Source of the DNA: Methylorubrum populi
GTDB taxonomy: Bacteria > Pseudomonadota > Alphaproteobacteria > Rhizobiales > Beijerinckiaceae
Assembly: GCA_020741775.1 (NCBI GenBank)
Contig: DYYG01000013.1
Location: 124,001-188,000 of the forward strand
Reading direction: 5' to 3'
DNA length: 64,000 nucleotides
A program made the translations under genes and the position numbers. Below, piece by piece: positions 1 to 8,969 of the stretch; the stretch's first letter is position 1, and every line of letters starts with the position of its first letter. The notes below the pieces were generated by a model that saw only the letters and a program-made list of their open reading frames with translations, was not told where the DNA came from and did not search any database.

Positions 1-3000
1 GCCAAGGGCATTTTTTGCTGTTCCACGGATTCCGCTAGCGTCCGTGACGTCGGCAGCCCCCACCCCTTCACCAGAGCGTAGACCGCCGGGATCACCACCA
101 GGGTCAGGACGGTCGAGGAGACCATCCCGCCGATCATCGGGACCGCGATCCGCTGCATGACCTCGGAGCCCGAGCCGGTGCTCCACAGGATCGGCAGGAG
201 CCCGGCCATGATGGCGACCACCGTCATCATCTTCGGCCGCACCCGCTCGACCGCCCCGACCATGATGGCCCGGCGCAGGTCTTCGCGGGTGAACGGCCGC
301 CCGTGACGGTCGCATTCGGCACGGACCTCGACCAGCGCATGGTCGAGGTAGACCAGCATGATCACCCCGGTCTCGGCGGCGACGCCTGCCAGCGCGATGA
401 AGCCCACCGCCACGGCCACCGACAGGTTGAACCCGAGCCACCACATCAGCCAGACACCGCCAACGAGGGCGAAGGGCAGCGACAGCATCACGATGAGGGT
501 CTCGGTCAGCCGGCGGAAGTTGAGGTAGAGCAGCAGGAACACGGTCAGCAGGGTCAGCGGCACCACGACCTTGAGCCGGGTGGTCGCGCGGTCGAGGTAC
601 TCAACCTGTCCGCTCCACTGGATGGTGGTCCCCGGAGGCATGGTCACCTCGCCCGCGACCGCCGCCCGCGCCTCGGCGACGTAGCCGCCGAGGTCTCGTC
701 CGGTGACGTCGACATAGATGAAGACCGCGAGTTGCCCGTTTTCCGTGCGGATCTGGGTCGGCCCGCGCGCGAGAGTCACCTTGGCGACCTCGCCGAGCGG
801 GACGGTGCCCCCGCCAGCGATCGGCACCTGCACCTCGTTCGCGATGGACCGCGGGTCGGAGCGGTAGGACCGGGGGTAGCGCACGTTCACGGTGTAGCGC
901 TCGCGGCCCTCGACCGTGTTGGTGACGCTGTCGCCGCCGAGCGCCATGACGATGACGTCCTGCACCTCGCCAACCGTCAGGCCGTAGCGTCCCAGCACCT
1001 CCCGGTCCGGAGTGATGTCGAGGAAGTAGCCCCCCTGGACGCGCTCGGCATAGGCGCTCGCAGTTCCGGGCACTGCCTTCACGACCGCCTCGACCTTGCG
1101 GGCGACCTTCTCCATCTCGGCGAGGTCGGTCCCCAAAACCTTGATGCCGACGGGCGTGCGGATGCCGGTCGCGAGCATGTCGATGCGGGCGCGGATCGGC
1201 TGGGTCCAGGCATTCGAGACCCCGGGGAACTGCAGGGCCTTGTCCATCTCGGCCCTCAGGCTCGCCATCGTCACGCCGGGGCGCCAGTCCGCCTTCGGCT
1301 TCAGGTTGACGATGGTCTCGAACATCTCGGAGGGCGCGGGGTCGGTCGCCGTGTTGGCCCGTCCGGCCTTTCCGTAGACCGACGCCACTTCCGGAAAGCC
1401 CTTGATGATGCGGTCCTGGGTGGCGAGGAGATCGCCGGCCTTGGTCACCGAGATGCCCGGCAGGGTGGTGGGCATGTACATCAGGGTGCCCTCGTCGAGG
1501 TCGGGCATGAACTCCGACCCGAGCTGCAGGGCCGGCCAGACCGAGACGCCGAGCACGGCGAGCGCGGTCAGGATGGTCAGGACACGCGCCCGCAGGACGA
1601 ACGCGATCACGGGCCTGTACAACCAGATGAGCAGGCGGTTCACAGGGTTGCGGTGCTCCGGGACGATGCGGCCGCGCACGAACAGCACCATCAGGGCCGG
1701 GACCAGGGTCACGGACAGCACGGCGGCGGCAGCCATGGCGAAGGTCTTGGTGAAGGCCAGCGGCCCGAACAGGCGCCCCTCCTGGCTCTCCAGGGTGAAG
1801 ATCGGCAGGAAGCTCACCGTGATGATGAGCAGCGAGAAGAACAGCGACGGGCCGACCTCACCCGCCGCCTCGACCAGAACCTCGATCCGGGGTCTGCCAG
1901 GGTCGGCCCGCTCCATGTGCTTGTGGGCGTTCTCGATCATCACGATGGCGGCGTCGATCATGGCACCCACCGCAATGGCGATGCCGCCGAGGCTCATGAT
2001 GTTGGCACCGAGCCCCAGCGCCTTCATACCGGCGAACGCCATCAGGATGCCGACGGGCAGCATCAGGATGGCGACGAGGGCGCTGCGGACGTGGAGGAGG
2101 AACACCACGCAGACCAGCGCGACGATGACGCTCTCCTCGATCAGGGTGCCCTTGAGGGTCTCGATGGCCGCCTCGATGAGGTGAGAGCGGTCGTAGACCG
2201 GCAGGATCTCCGTGCCCTTCGGCAGGCCGGCGGCGACCTCGGACAGTCGCTTCTTGGCGCTCTCGATGACATCGAGGGCGTTTGCCCCGAAGCGCTGGAG
2301 GACGATGCCCCCGGCGACCTCGCCCTCGCCGTTCAGCTCGGTGATGCCCCGGCGCTCGTCCGGGCCGAGCTCGACCCGGGCGACGTCCTTCACCCGCAGC
2401 GGCGTGCCGGCCTCGGTCTTCAGGACGATGCTCTCGATGTCGGCGACGCTCTTGAGGTAGCCCCGCCCCCGGACGACGAACTCGAACTCGGAGAGCTCGA
2501 CGGTGCGTCCGCCGACGTCGGCGTTGCTCGACCGGATCGCCTCCCGCAGCTTCGACAGGGTGATGCCTTGCGCCCGAAGCCGGCTCGGATCGACGACCAC
2601 GTTGTACTGCTTCACGAAGCCGCCGACGCCCGCGACCTCGGCCACGCCCTCGGCCCGCGACGCCGCGAAGCGCACCACCCAGTCCTGCAGGGACCGGAGC
2701 TCGGCCAGCGTCCGTTCCTTGGCGACGACGACGTACTGGTAGACCCAGCCGACCCCGGTGGCGTCAGGACCGAGGGTCGGGGTCACGCCGGCCGGCAGGC
2801 GCCGTGCCGCCGTGTTGAGGTATTCGAGAACCCGGCTCCGCGCCCAATACGGGTCGGTGCCGTCCTCGAAGATGACGTAGACGAACGAGACCCCGAAGAA
2901 CGAGAAGCCGCGCACGACCTTGGACCGGGGTACCGTCAGCATGGCGGTGGTCAGCGGGTAGGTGACTTGGTCCTCGATGACCTGGGGAGCCTGTCCCGGG

Positions 3001-3158
3001 TACTCGGTGTAGACGATGGTCTGGACGTCGGAGAGGTCCGGGATGGCGTCCAGCGGCAGCGTGCGCAGAGCATAGAGCCCAACCCCGACCGCGAAGACCG
3101 TGGCGATCAGCACCAACACCAGGTTCCGGGCCGACCAGCCGATGAGGCGGGCGATCAT
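1..3158 (-). CDS. cusA: CusA-type heavy-metal efflux RND pump (C-terminus cut by window edge)
   Basis: This is the inner-membrane proton-driven pump of a tripartite Cu(I)/Ag(I)-type efflux system. The ATG at 3158 overlaps the end of the adaptor gene in an ATGA. The frame stays open through base 1 for 1052 codons, close to the full family length of about 1040-1050 residues, so only the extreme C-terminus is missing. The N-terminus begins MIARLIGWSARNLVLV, a first transmembrane helix, followed by the HME-type run PLDAIPDLSDVQ. The mid-protein motif GAMIDAAIVMIENAHK is the TM4 signature of the CusA/SilA branch and differs from the CzcA branch. Several methionine-rich loops fit a soft-metal substrate. 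The neighbours (CusB-like adaptor, copper chaperone) support Cu/Ag. No outer-membrane CusC-like protein is visible. Substrate specificity is inferred from motifs and context. Confidence 0.93.
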   Translation of the reverse strand, partial: MIARLIGWSARNLVLVLIATVFAVGVGLYALRTLPLDAIPDLSDVQTIVYTEYPGQAPQVIEDQVTYPLTTAMLTVPRSKVVRGFSFFGVSFVYVIFEDGTDPYWARSRVLEYLNTAARRLPAGVTPTLGPDATGVGWVYQYVVVAKERTLAELRSLQDWVVRFAASRAEGVAEVAGVGGFVKQYNVVVDPSRLRAQGITLSKLREAIRSSNADVGGRTVELSEFEFVVRGRGYLKSVADIESIVLKTEAGTPLRVKDVARVELGPDERRGITELNGEGEVAGGIVLQRFGANALDVIESAKKRLSEVAAGLPKGTEILPVYDRSHLIEAAIETLKGTLIEESVIVALVCVVFLLHVRSALVAILMLPVGILMAFAGMKALGLGANIMSLGGIAIAVGAMIDAAIVMIENAHKHMERADPGRPRIEVLVEAAGEVGPSLFFSLLIITVSFLPIFTLESQEGRLFGPLAFTKTFAMAAAAVLSVTLVPALMVLFVRGRIVPEHRNPVNRLLIWLYRPVIAFVLRARVLTILTALAVLGVSVWPALQLGSEFMPDLDEGTLMYMPTTLPGISVTKAGDLLATQDRIIKGFPEVASVYGKAGRANTATDPAPSEMFETIVNLKPKADWRPGVTMASLRAEMDKALQFPGVSNAWTQPIRARIDMLATGIRTPVGIKVLGTDLAEMEKVARKVEAVVKAVPGTASAYAERVQGGYFLDITPDREVLGRYGLTVGEVQDVIVMALGGDSVTNTVEGRERYTVNVRYPRSYRSDPRSIANEVQVPIAGGGTVPLGEVAKVTLARGPTQIRTENGQLAVFIYVDVTGRDLGGYVAEARAAVAGEVTMPPGTTIQWSGQVEYLDRATTRLKVVVPLTLLTVFLLLYLNFRRLTETLIVMLSLPFALVGGVWLMWWLGFNLSVAVAVGFIALAGVAAETGVIMLVYLDHALVEVRAECDRHGRPFTREDLRRAIMVGAVERVRPKMMTVVAIMAGLLPILWSTGSGSEVMQRIAVPMIGGMVSSTVLTLVVIPAVYALVKGWGLPTSRTLAESVEQQKMPL

Positions 3159-4666
3159 GGCGCCTTGCCCTCCGCCGCGGCCTGAGGACCCGGCTCGGTC
3201 TTCGGGTCCGAAAGGCCCTGCAGGGCCGCCTTCAGGTTGCTCTCGGCGTCGATGAGGAAGTTGGCCGAGGTCACGACCCGGTCGCCCGCCGCGATGCCGT
3301 CCCGGACCTCGACGTAGCCGTCGCCCCGGGTGCCGAGCCGGACCGGACGCGGTTCGAACTTGCCGTCGCCCTTGTCCACCAGGACGACCTGCTTGGTGCC
3401 CGTGTCGATGACGGCATCGTCCGGCACCGCGACCACCGGTTTAGCGTCCCCGGTGGCGATCTCGACGTCGGCATACATCCCGGGCCGGAGGTCGCCGTTC
3501 GGGTTGGGCAACTCGATCCGCAGGCGGGCCGTGCGCGTCCCCATGGCGAGGTGCGGGTAGATCCGGGTGACGGCCCCGGTGAACGCGCGGTCCGGGAAGG
3601 TCCGGGCCCGCACGGTGGCGGCCTGGCCTTCCACGATGGAGGCGAGGTCCCGTTCGGTCACGTCGACCAGCACCCAGACCCGTGAATGGTCCACCAGCTT
3701 GAACAGGGTGTCACCGGACTTGGCGCGCATCCCGTCCGAGACGTTGCGCTCGACCACGACGCCGTCGCGCGGCGCCGACCACGTGATGGTCGCCGGCACC
3801 TTTCGGGTGCGCTCGATCTCGTCGATGACCTCGGGCGGGATGCCGAGGTTCTCCAGGCGACGCCGGGCCCCCTCGTAGCCGATGCCCGTGAGGTACTGCG
3901 CGGCGGCCGCGTTCATCTCGGGCGAGAACAGGCGCAGTAGCGGCTGGCCCTTACGGACGTGGTCGCCGGTGGTGACGCCCTCGACCTTCTCGATGAAGGC
4001 ATCGGTGCGCATGGCGATGACCGAGATGCGGCGCTCGTCCTCCTCGATGGCGCCCGGCGCCCGAACCGGCCTCGACAGCACCCGGGGTTCGGCGACCTCG
4101 GTGCGGACGCCGGTGCGCTGGACCTTGCCCGGGGAAAGGGTCACCGCACCGTCGTTGGTGTCCTCGCCCTCGTAGACGGGGAGGTAGTCCATCCCCATCG
4201 AGTCCTTCTTCGGCACCGGCGAAGTGTCCGGCAGGCCCATCGGGTTGCGGTAGTAGCGGATGCGCCGGGTGCCCGCGGCAGCCTTCACGCCGCCGGACTT
4301 TCCCATGTCGTGCCCGGCCATCCCGTGCCCGGCCATGTCGGCGGGCATGGCTTCGTCCGCATCCGGCTCGTCGAAGCGCACGTCCTCGCCGGCGTGGACC
4401 GCGCGGAAATCCCGGCCATCCTCGGTCGCCATCGGCGACAGCGAGTAGACGGGCTTCCCGTCCGGGTCCTGGTAGTAGACCACCGGGCCCGTGGCCTTGG
4501 CAGGCGCAGGCGCTGGCGCCGGGGCGGCCGGCACCCAATGGGCGAACGCCGTCCGCCCCCGCGCGACGAGCGCCGACACGGGGCCGCCGTCATGCCCGGC
4601 CCAATACCCGGCTCCCCCCGCCGTGAGGGCGGCGAGGGTTCCGGCGATCCACGCCGTGCGGCTCAC
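3155..4666 (-). CDS. cusB: CusB-type RND periplasmic adaptor with N-terminal heavy-metal-binding domains
   Basis: A 503-residue periplasmic membrane-fusion protein that should link the RND pump to an outer-membrane channel. It starts with an N-terminal membrane anchor/signal (residues about 5-24) and an Ala/Pro linker. Next come a degenerate metal-binding segment (about 63-92), a Met/His cluster (111-124, MAGHGMAGHDMGKS) and a canonical heavy-metal-binding domain at about 137-167 (YYRNPMGLPDTSPVPKKDSM). The adaptor core follows: barrel-sandwich/lipoyl halves, a helical hairpin and a beta barrel. Its stop overlaps the pump start in ATGA and its start overlaps the preceding gene's stop, so the three are translationally coupled. 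The doubled metal-binding front end and Met/His cluster point to Cu/Ag rather than Zn/Co. The function is confident; the exact metal is inferred. Confidence 0.93.
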   Translation of the reverse strand: MSRTAWIAGTLAALTAGGAGYWAGHDGGPVSALVARGRTAFAHWVPAAPAPAPAPAKATGPVVYYQDPDGKPVYSLSPMATEDGRDFRAVHAGEDVRFDEPDADEAMPADMAGHGMAGHDMGKSGGVKAAAGTRRIRYYRNPMGLPDTSPVPKKDSMGMDYLPVYEGEDTNDGAVTLSPGKVQRTGVRTEVAEPRVLSRPVRAPGAIEEDERRISVIAMRTDAFIEKVEGVTTGDHVRKGQPLLRLFSPEMNAAAAQYLTGIGYEGARRRLENLGIPPEVIDEIERTRKVPATITWSAPRDGVVVERNVSDGMRAKSGDTLFKLVDHSRVWVLVDVTERDLASIVEGQAATVRARTFPDRAFTGAVTRIYPHLAMGTRTARLRIELPNPNGDLRPGMYADVEIATGDAKPVVAVPDDAVIDTGTKQVVLVDKGDGKFEPRPVRLGTRGDGYVEVRDGIAAGDRVVTSANFLIDAESNLKAALQGLSDPKTEPGPQAAAEGKAP

Positions 4667-5073
4667 TTGACGGCCTTGAAGCCCAGCTTGTCCTCGACGG
4701 TGCCGGACTCACCCTGGACCTTGGCCCCGAGCGACAGCCGCCAGCCGCCGGCCATCGTGAGCTTCGCCTTGAAGCGGTAGACGCCCGGCTCGGTCGTGGG
4801 GAGCTGCTCGATCTTCGAGGTCATCTCGTCCATGCTGTCGGGCGCCATGTCGATGCGCTTGGCGAAGATCACCGCGTCGGGCACGGGCTTGCCGCTGCGC
4901 TTGTCGAGGAGGCGCACCGAGAGGACGGCTTCGCCGACCTTGGCCTCCTGCTGCACGAGCTCGAACCGGTAGTCCTTGATGTCCGCCAGGGCGGACGAGG
5001 TCAGGGCCGGCACCGACAGCACGGCACCGAGCAGCGCCGCCGACAGCGGGCGCGCGAAGGGGTTGTTGATCAC
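4663..5073 (-). CDS. FixH/YtkA-like periplasmic protein of the copper-efflux operon
   Basis: A 136-residue exported protein. I chose the GTG at 5073 because AGGAG lies about 9 bases upstream; the frame remains open further upstream without a comparable signal. The N-terminus (INNPFARPLSAALLGAVLSV) is a signal peptide ending near the Ala at the SALA site. The rest is a beta-rich domain of the YtkA/FixH kind, with a conserved-looking end in which a gain-of-load segment (GVYRFKAKLTMAGGWRLSL) precedes the C-terminus. Such proteins are common companions of CusAB-type pumps, where their role is not settled. The stop codon overlaps the cusB start, so it belongs to the operon. It has no cysteine and few histidines, which argues against its being a strong metal binder itself. 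Confidence 0.75.
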   Translation of the reverse strand: MINNPFARPLSAALLGAVLSVPALTSSALADIKDYRFELVQQEAKVGEAVLSVRLLDKRSGKPVPDAVIFAKRIDMAPDSMDEMTSKIEQLPTTEPGVYRFKAKLTMAGGWRLSLGAKVQGESGTVEDKLGFKAVK

Positions 5074-5155
5074 GGGTGTCGTCTCCTGAACGCGATTGCG
5101 GGCCGCGCAGGGGCGCGCGGCATCGAGCCGGCGCTCTTCGCCGGCGGCATCGGGT

Positions 5156-5575
5156 TCAGGATCGGGGGGGCTCGGGTAGCGGCATCCCGTGTACGCTGGC
5201 GAAGGACGCGGAGGCGGGCCACACGAGGCTGGCGCGCATCCCGACACGGCCCGGGAGCGCGACGGCGGTCGGCAGGAGCGAGGCGGTGGTGGCGAGGCAG
5301 AGCGCCATCAGCGGACAGCCCTTTGAGCAGTCCGGCTTGGCGGCCTTCTCGTGCGGGCAGCAGGGCATGTCGTCCATGGCCATGTCCGCCATGTCCATCT
5401 GCCCGGAACCGTCATCGGCCATATCGGGCATCGCATGCCCATGATGGTCGTGGATGGCGGGCGACATCGTGGCGTGCATGCCAGCGGTGGCCGCGGGAGC
5501 GGTCACCGGCGTCAGGGCGAGGCTGAGGACCGCAAGGAGCGGAAGCAGCCGCCGAAGGGCGAGCCAGAAGGTCAC
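5156..5575 (-). CDS. Small secreted Met/His/Cys-rich protein, probable copper binding
   Basis: A 139-residue protein that I cannot place in a named family. Residues about 1-29 form a signal peptide (hydrophobic LLPLLAVLSLALTPV, then an Ala-rich cleavage region). The following stretch is very rich in His and Met (TMSPAIHDHHGHAMPDMAD, then MDMADMAMDDM), followed by CC and further cysteines (C-P-H, D-C-S-K-G-C-P). The second half contains a modest hydrophobic segment. This composition resembles periplasmic copper-buffering or CopL/DUF2946-like proteins. The position between a copper chaperone and CusAB supports a copper role. Codon-position GC looks the same as in the neighbours. The coding call is supported by the signal peptide and ordered composition; the function is inference. 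Confidence 0.65.
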   Translation of the reverse strand: MTFWLALRRLLPLLAVLSLALTPVTAPAATAGMHATMSPAIHDHHGHAMPDMADDGSGQMDMADMAMDDMPCCPHEKAAKPDCSKGCPLMALCLATTASLLPTAVALPGRVGMRASLVWPASASFASVHGMPLPEPPRS

Positions 5576-5662
5576 GTGCCGACGATGCCAGAGTTCGAGT
5601 CTGCGCGGAAGGGGCCGCCGGATGCCGGAACGCCCTTGTCCGCCGGAGGTTGCAGGCTTGGA

Positions 5663-5863
5663 TCAGACGGGCTCGGCGGGGAAACCGGCGGCGGCGATGG
5701 CCCTGGCGAAGAGGTCTGACGGTCCGCCGTGGCCGGACACGGTGACGAGCTTGGCGCCGAGATCGACCTCGACGCAGGCGTTCGGCTCGACGGCGTGGAC
5801 GGCGCGGGTCACGGACTTGGCGCAGCCGCCGCAACCCATCTTCTCGACCTTGAAGCGGAACAT
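5663..5863 (-). CDS. copZ: Heavy-metal-associated (HMA) domain protein, CopZ-like copper chaperone
   Basis: A 66-residue cytosolic metallochaperone consisting of a single HMA (ferredoxin-fold) domain. The metal site is the MxCxxC motif MGCGGC near residues 9-14, followed by the alpha1 helix AKSVTRAVHAVEP. I chose the ATG at 5863 because GAGGGAG precedes it at good spacing and because the HMA fold starts directly at MFRFKVEKMGC. Longer upstream readings run into the promoter. It is the first gene after the CueR-like promoter, as expected for a copper-induced chaperone. It should pass Cu(I) to a pump or P-type ATPase. It could alternatively serve another soft metal. Confidence 0.9.
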   Translation of the reverse strand: MFRFKVEKMGCGGCAKSVTRAVHAVEPNACVEVDLGAKLVTVSGHGGPSDLFARAIAAAGFPAEPV

Positions 5864-5891
5864 GACGCACTCCCTCGGGTGGCGTCCCGGA

Positions 5892-5922
5892 CTGATGGGG
5901 CTTCCCATGGTGGGAAGGTCAA
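5892..5922 (-). promoter_or_regulatory. CueR/HmrR (MerR-family) type promoter ahead of copZ-cusBA
   Basis: On the minus strand a -35 element TTGACC (5922-5917) is separated by exactly 19 bases from a weak -10 (CATCAG, 5897-5892). The spacer holds the perfect inverted repeat TTCCCA-TGG-TGGGAA (5902-5916). An over-long 19-bp spacer with a centred dyad is the hallmark of MerR-family copper-sensing promoters, whose -35/dyad start TTGACCTTCC is closely matched here. The copZ start codon lies about 30 bases downstream. The regulator gene is not in view, so it must be encoded elsewhere. Confidence 0.78.
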
Positions 5923-6040
5923 GGGCGTCACCGAGCACGCGTTGCGCACCGAGCCGGACCCGTGGTTCGGTGACGTCAGGACGGCGCTCATGCCCCGCCG
6001 CAGAGATCGGACCCTGATCCCAGCCGCCATGGGCGGCGTC

Positions 6041-7204
6041 TTACCGGATGCCCCAAAGGGCTACGGCCAACCCGACGTTCGTCAGGGCGAGCGTCATCAG
6101 CAGACCGTAGGCCGCATCGGCGCCACCGTACGTGAGCGCAAGCGCGCCGAGGGACGGCGCGAGCGCTTGCGCGACCAGGCCCGGCCGCGCCAGGCGGCCC
6201 ACCAGGACCGGGTACCGCGCCGGACCGAACAGCGCGAGCGGTACCGTGCCCCGGGCGATGGAATAGATCCCGTTACCGGCGCCGTAGAGCACCAGGGCGA
6301 CACCGACGGCGGGTATCCCTACCGCCAGGACGGCGAGGCCGGAGACCACCAGGCCCATCGCCACGGTCAGGGTCCAGAGCGGGTGGTGCCTGCCCTTGTT
6401 GGCCATCTCCAGGACGCGGGCGCCGACCTGGGCAGGCCCGATCAGGGCGCCGTAGGACACCGCAGCCGCGAGCGCCACGCCGCGGGCCTGCAGCAGCGTG
6501 ATCAAGTGCACGGAGACCAGCGTCATCACGGTGCCTCCGAGCACCAGCACGCCGGCCATCAGCAGGAAGGCCCTGCGCTCGCGCGCGGTGAGCGGCCCGT
6601 CCGCGTCACGGGACGCGTCCCAGTCGCCCGCCGCTCCCGAGGCGTCCGGGATCATGAGGAGCACCAGCGGAAGGGCCACGGCGACGTGCAGCCCGGCGTA
6701 GGCGAAGCAGGCCGAACGCCAGCCGAAATGCTCGACGAGGTAGGCCGACAACGGCCAGCACACCGTGCTCGCGAACCCGCCCCAAAGCGTCAGCGTGGTG
6801 ATAGCGGCGCGAGCCTCGGTGCCGTAGAGCCGGCCGAGGGTGGCGAAGGCGGGATCGTAGAGGCCGCAACCCATACCGAGCCCGATGACGAACCATCCCG
6901 CCAGGAACACCGGAAGGTTCGGGGCCAGGCCGATCACGACGAGCCCCGTCGCAAGCATCAGCGCGGCCAGCGCCAGGACGGGACGACCGCCGTGCCGATG
7001 GATGGTCAGGCCGACGCGGGGCGAGGCGACGGCGGCAACGAGCAGGCCGACGGACAGGCCACTGACGACCCACGCGAGCGGCCAGCCGGTGTCGGCCGCG
7101 ATGGGAGCGGCGAGGACCGCCGGCAGGTAGAACGAGGAGCCCCAGGTGAGGATCTGGACGATGCCGAGGGCCGAGATCACCGGCCAGCGCCGCGCCGGGA
7201 CCAT
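6041..7204 (-). CDS. MFS transporter of the arsenic operon
   Basis: A 387-residue major facilitator superfamily protein with about 12 hydrophobic segments. It begins 7 bases after the arsB stop and is the last gene of the ars run on this strand. The N-terminal half has a typical first-helix start (VISALGIVQILTWGSSFYLP), and the TM2-3 loop carries SPRVGLTIHRHGGRPVL, an MFS loop motif variant. ars operons often carry MFS exporters (ArsJ for an organoarsenical, ArsK for arsenite and others). Without an adjacent GAPDH-like gene the ArsJ route is unlikely. An arsenite or organoarsenical exporter is therefore the plausible role, but it is an inference from context only. Confidence 0.8.
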   Translation of the reverse strand: MVPARRWPVISALGIVQILTWGSSFYLPAVLAAPIAADTGWPLAWVVSGLSVGLLVAAVASPRVGLTIHRHGGRPVLALAALMLATGLVVIGLAPNLPVFLAGWFVIGLGMGCGLYDPAFATLGRLYGTEARAAITTLTLWGGFASTVCWPLSAYLVEHFGWRSACFAYAGLHVAVALPLVLLMIPDASGAAGDWDASRDADGPLTARERRAFLLMAGVLVLGGTVMTLVSVHLITLLQARGVALAAAVSYGALIGPAQVGARVLEMANKGRHHPLWTLTVAMGLVVSGLAVLAVGIPAVGVALVLYGAGNGIYSIARGTVPLALFGPARYPVLVGRLARPGLVAQALAPSLGALALTYGGADAAYGLLMTLALTNVGLAVALWGIR

Positions 7205-7211
7205 CGGATCG

Positions 7212-8507
7212 CTACCGGGCCCCGAGCACGGGCAGCCAGAGCGCCAGCGCCGCCAGGGTGACGAACAGGACCGGCGGGGTGATGACCAAGCCGACGCGCA
7301 TGTACTGGCCCCAGGTGATGCGCTGGCCCTTGGTGTCGAGCACGTGGAGCCATAGCAGGGTCGCCAGGCTGCCGATGGGGGTGAACTTCGGCCCGAGGTC
7401 GCATCCGATGACGTTGGCGTAGACCATGAGCTCGCGCATCAGAGAGGATAGGTCGGGGGCCTGCTGGATGGAGAGGGCGCCTACCAGGACGCTCGGCATG
7501 TTGTTCATCACCGAGGACAGGATCGCGGCGGCGAACCCCGTGCCGATGGTGGCGACGAACGGTCCGTGGCCCGAGAGCCACACGAGCCCTTGCGCAAGAT
7601 AGTCCGTCAGGCCGGCGTTCTTCAGGCCGTAGACCACGAGGTACATGCCGAGGCTGAACAGCACGATCTGCCACGGGGCTCCCGCCAGCACCTTGCGGAT
7701 GGGGATCACCCGGCTCCGGTTCGCGAGACTGAGCAGGATCAGGGCGCCGGCGCAGGTGACGACCGAGACCGGCACGCCGAACGGTGCCGTCACGAAGTAG
7801 GCGACCAGCAACAGGGCCAGGAGAGGGAAGGCCGCCTTGAAGACGAGCGGGTCCTTGATCGCGTGGCGCGGCGCTTCCAGCTCGGACACCGGGTACGTGG
7901 AGGGCAGGTCGCGCCGGTAGAACAACCAGAGCACGACCAGGGTCGCTGCCAGCGAGACGAGGTCCACCGGCACCATCACGGCCGCGTAGCGGCTGAACGA
8001 GATGTCGAAGAAGTTCGCCGAGACGATGTTGACGAGGTTCGAGATCACCAGCGGCAGGCTGGTCGAGTCCGCCACGAACCCGCAGGCCACGATGAAGGCC
8101 AACGCCGCCGCCGGTTTGAAGTCGAGGCGCAGCAGGATGGCCAGCACGATGGGGGTCAGCAGCAGGGCCGCCCCGTCGTTGGCGAACACCGCCGCGATGG
8201 CGGCGCCGAGCAGGATCACCAGCGGGAACAGCAGGCGCCCCCGTCCGCCGCCCCAGCGGGCGATGTGCAGGGCGGCCCAATGGAAGAAGCCGGCCTCGTC
8301 GAGCAGGAGCGAGATGATGATCAGCGCGACGAAGGTGAAGGTGGCGTCCCAGACGATGTGCCAGACCACCGGGACGTCGCCGAGGGTGATGACCCCGGTG
8401 GCCAGCGCCACGGCGGCCCCGATCAGGGCGCTCCATCCGATCCCGAAGCCCTTGGGCTGCCAGATGACGAAGACGAGCGTGACCACGAAGATGGCGAGCG
8501 CGAGCAT
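7212..8507 (-). CDS. arsB: Arsenite efflux pump ArsB
   Basis: A 431-residue inner-membrane As(III)/Sb(III) exporter of the ion-transporter superfamily, matching the usual length of about 429. The features are those of ArsB: an N-terminal TM pair ([21 protein letters not shown]), the segment [14 protein letters not shown], the loop [16 protein letters not shown], the C-terminal half signature [18 protein letters not shown] and [19 protein letters not shown]. It follows the two arsenate reductases with a 36-base gap and precedes the MFS gene, so arsenate reduced by the ArsC proteins would leave the cell through this pump. No ArsA ATPase is seen, so it probably works as a secondary transporter. 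Confidence 0.96.
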   Translation of the reverse strand: MLALAIFVVTLVFVIWQPKGFGIGWSALIGAAVALATGVITLGDVPVVWHIVWDATFTFVALIIISLLLDEAGFFHWAALHIARWGGGRGRLLFPLVILLGAAIAAVFANDGAALLLTPIVLAILLRLDFKPAAALAFIVACGFVADSTSLPLVISNLVNIVSANFFDISFSRYAAVMVPVDLVSLAATLVVLWLFYRRDLPSTYPVSELEAPRHAIKDPLVFKAAFPLLALLLVAYFVTAPFGVPVSVVTCAGALILLSLANRSRVIPIRKVLAGAPWQIVLFSLGMYLVVYGLKNAGLTDYLAQGLVWLSGHGPFVATIGTGFAAAILSSVMNNMPSVLVGALSIQQAPDLSSLMRELMVYANVIGCDLGPKFTPIGSLATLLWLHVLDTKGQRITWGQYMRVGLVITPPVLFVTLAALALWLPVLGAR

Positions 8508-8543
8508 CGGGACCGTTTCTTGTTCTTGGAGGCTTGGGACGGT

Positions 8544-8969
8544 TCAGGCGGTGGCGACGCGACGCCCGTATTCGTCGACGACGCGCTCGCCGTCCTCCTT
8601 GACGAACTCGCCCCGCTGGGCCGGCAGGAGGTCGAGGACGGCTTCAGAAGGACGGCAAAGGGCGACGCCCTTCGGGCTCACCACCAGGGGCCGGTTGAGC
8701 AGGATCGGGTGCGCCTCGATGGCATCGAGAAGCCGGTCGTCCGTCAGGGCCGTGTCGGCGAGGCCGAGCTCGGCGTAGGGCGTCCCCTTCTCACGCAGCA
8801 GGTCGCGCACGGTGATGCCGGCACGCTCGGCGAGTTGACGGATCAGGATCCGGTTCGGTGGCGTCTTCAGATACTCCACCACATGGGGCTCGATGCCGGC
8901 GTTGCGGATGAGCGCCAGGGTGTTGCGGGACGTGCCGCAATCCGGGTTGTGGTAGATGACGACGTCCAT
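8544..8969 (-). CDS. arsC: Arsenate reductase, glutaredoxin-dependent ArsC family
   Basis: A 141-residue cytosolic enzyme reducing arsenate to arsenite with glutathione/glutaredoxin. The catalytic cysteine is Cys11 in YHNPDCGTSRNTL, followed by the family's arginine-bearing segments (NRILIRQL, LLNRPLVVSPKGVALCRPSE). The length is standard for the R773-type ArsC. The ATG at 8969 overlaps the last base of the upstream arsenate reductase stop (TGATG); a GTG three bases earlier is an alternative. GGAGG lies just upstream. It is chemically unrelated to the phosphatase-type reductase encoded immediately before it, so the operon carries both reduction chemistries. Confidence 0.94.
   Translation of the reverse strand: MDVVIYHNPDCGTSRNTLALIRNAGIEPHVVEYLKTPPNRILIRQLAERAGITVRDLLREKGTPYAELGLADTALTDDRLLDAIEAHPILLNRPLVVSPKGVALCRPSEAVLDLLPAQRGEFVKEDGERVVDEYGRRVATA

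Noticed and set aside
303..3185. A 960-codon plus-strand open frame over the CusA gene
   Set aside because: It is rich in His, Asp, Arg and Gly with no domain, and it is antisense to a pump gene whose motifs are intact. GC-rich genes often leave such open frames.
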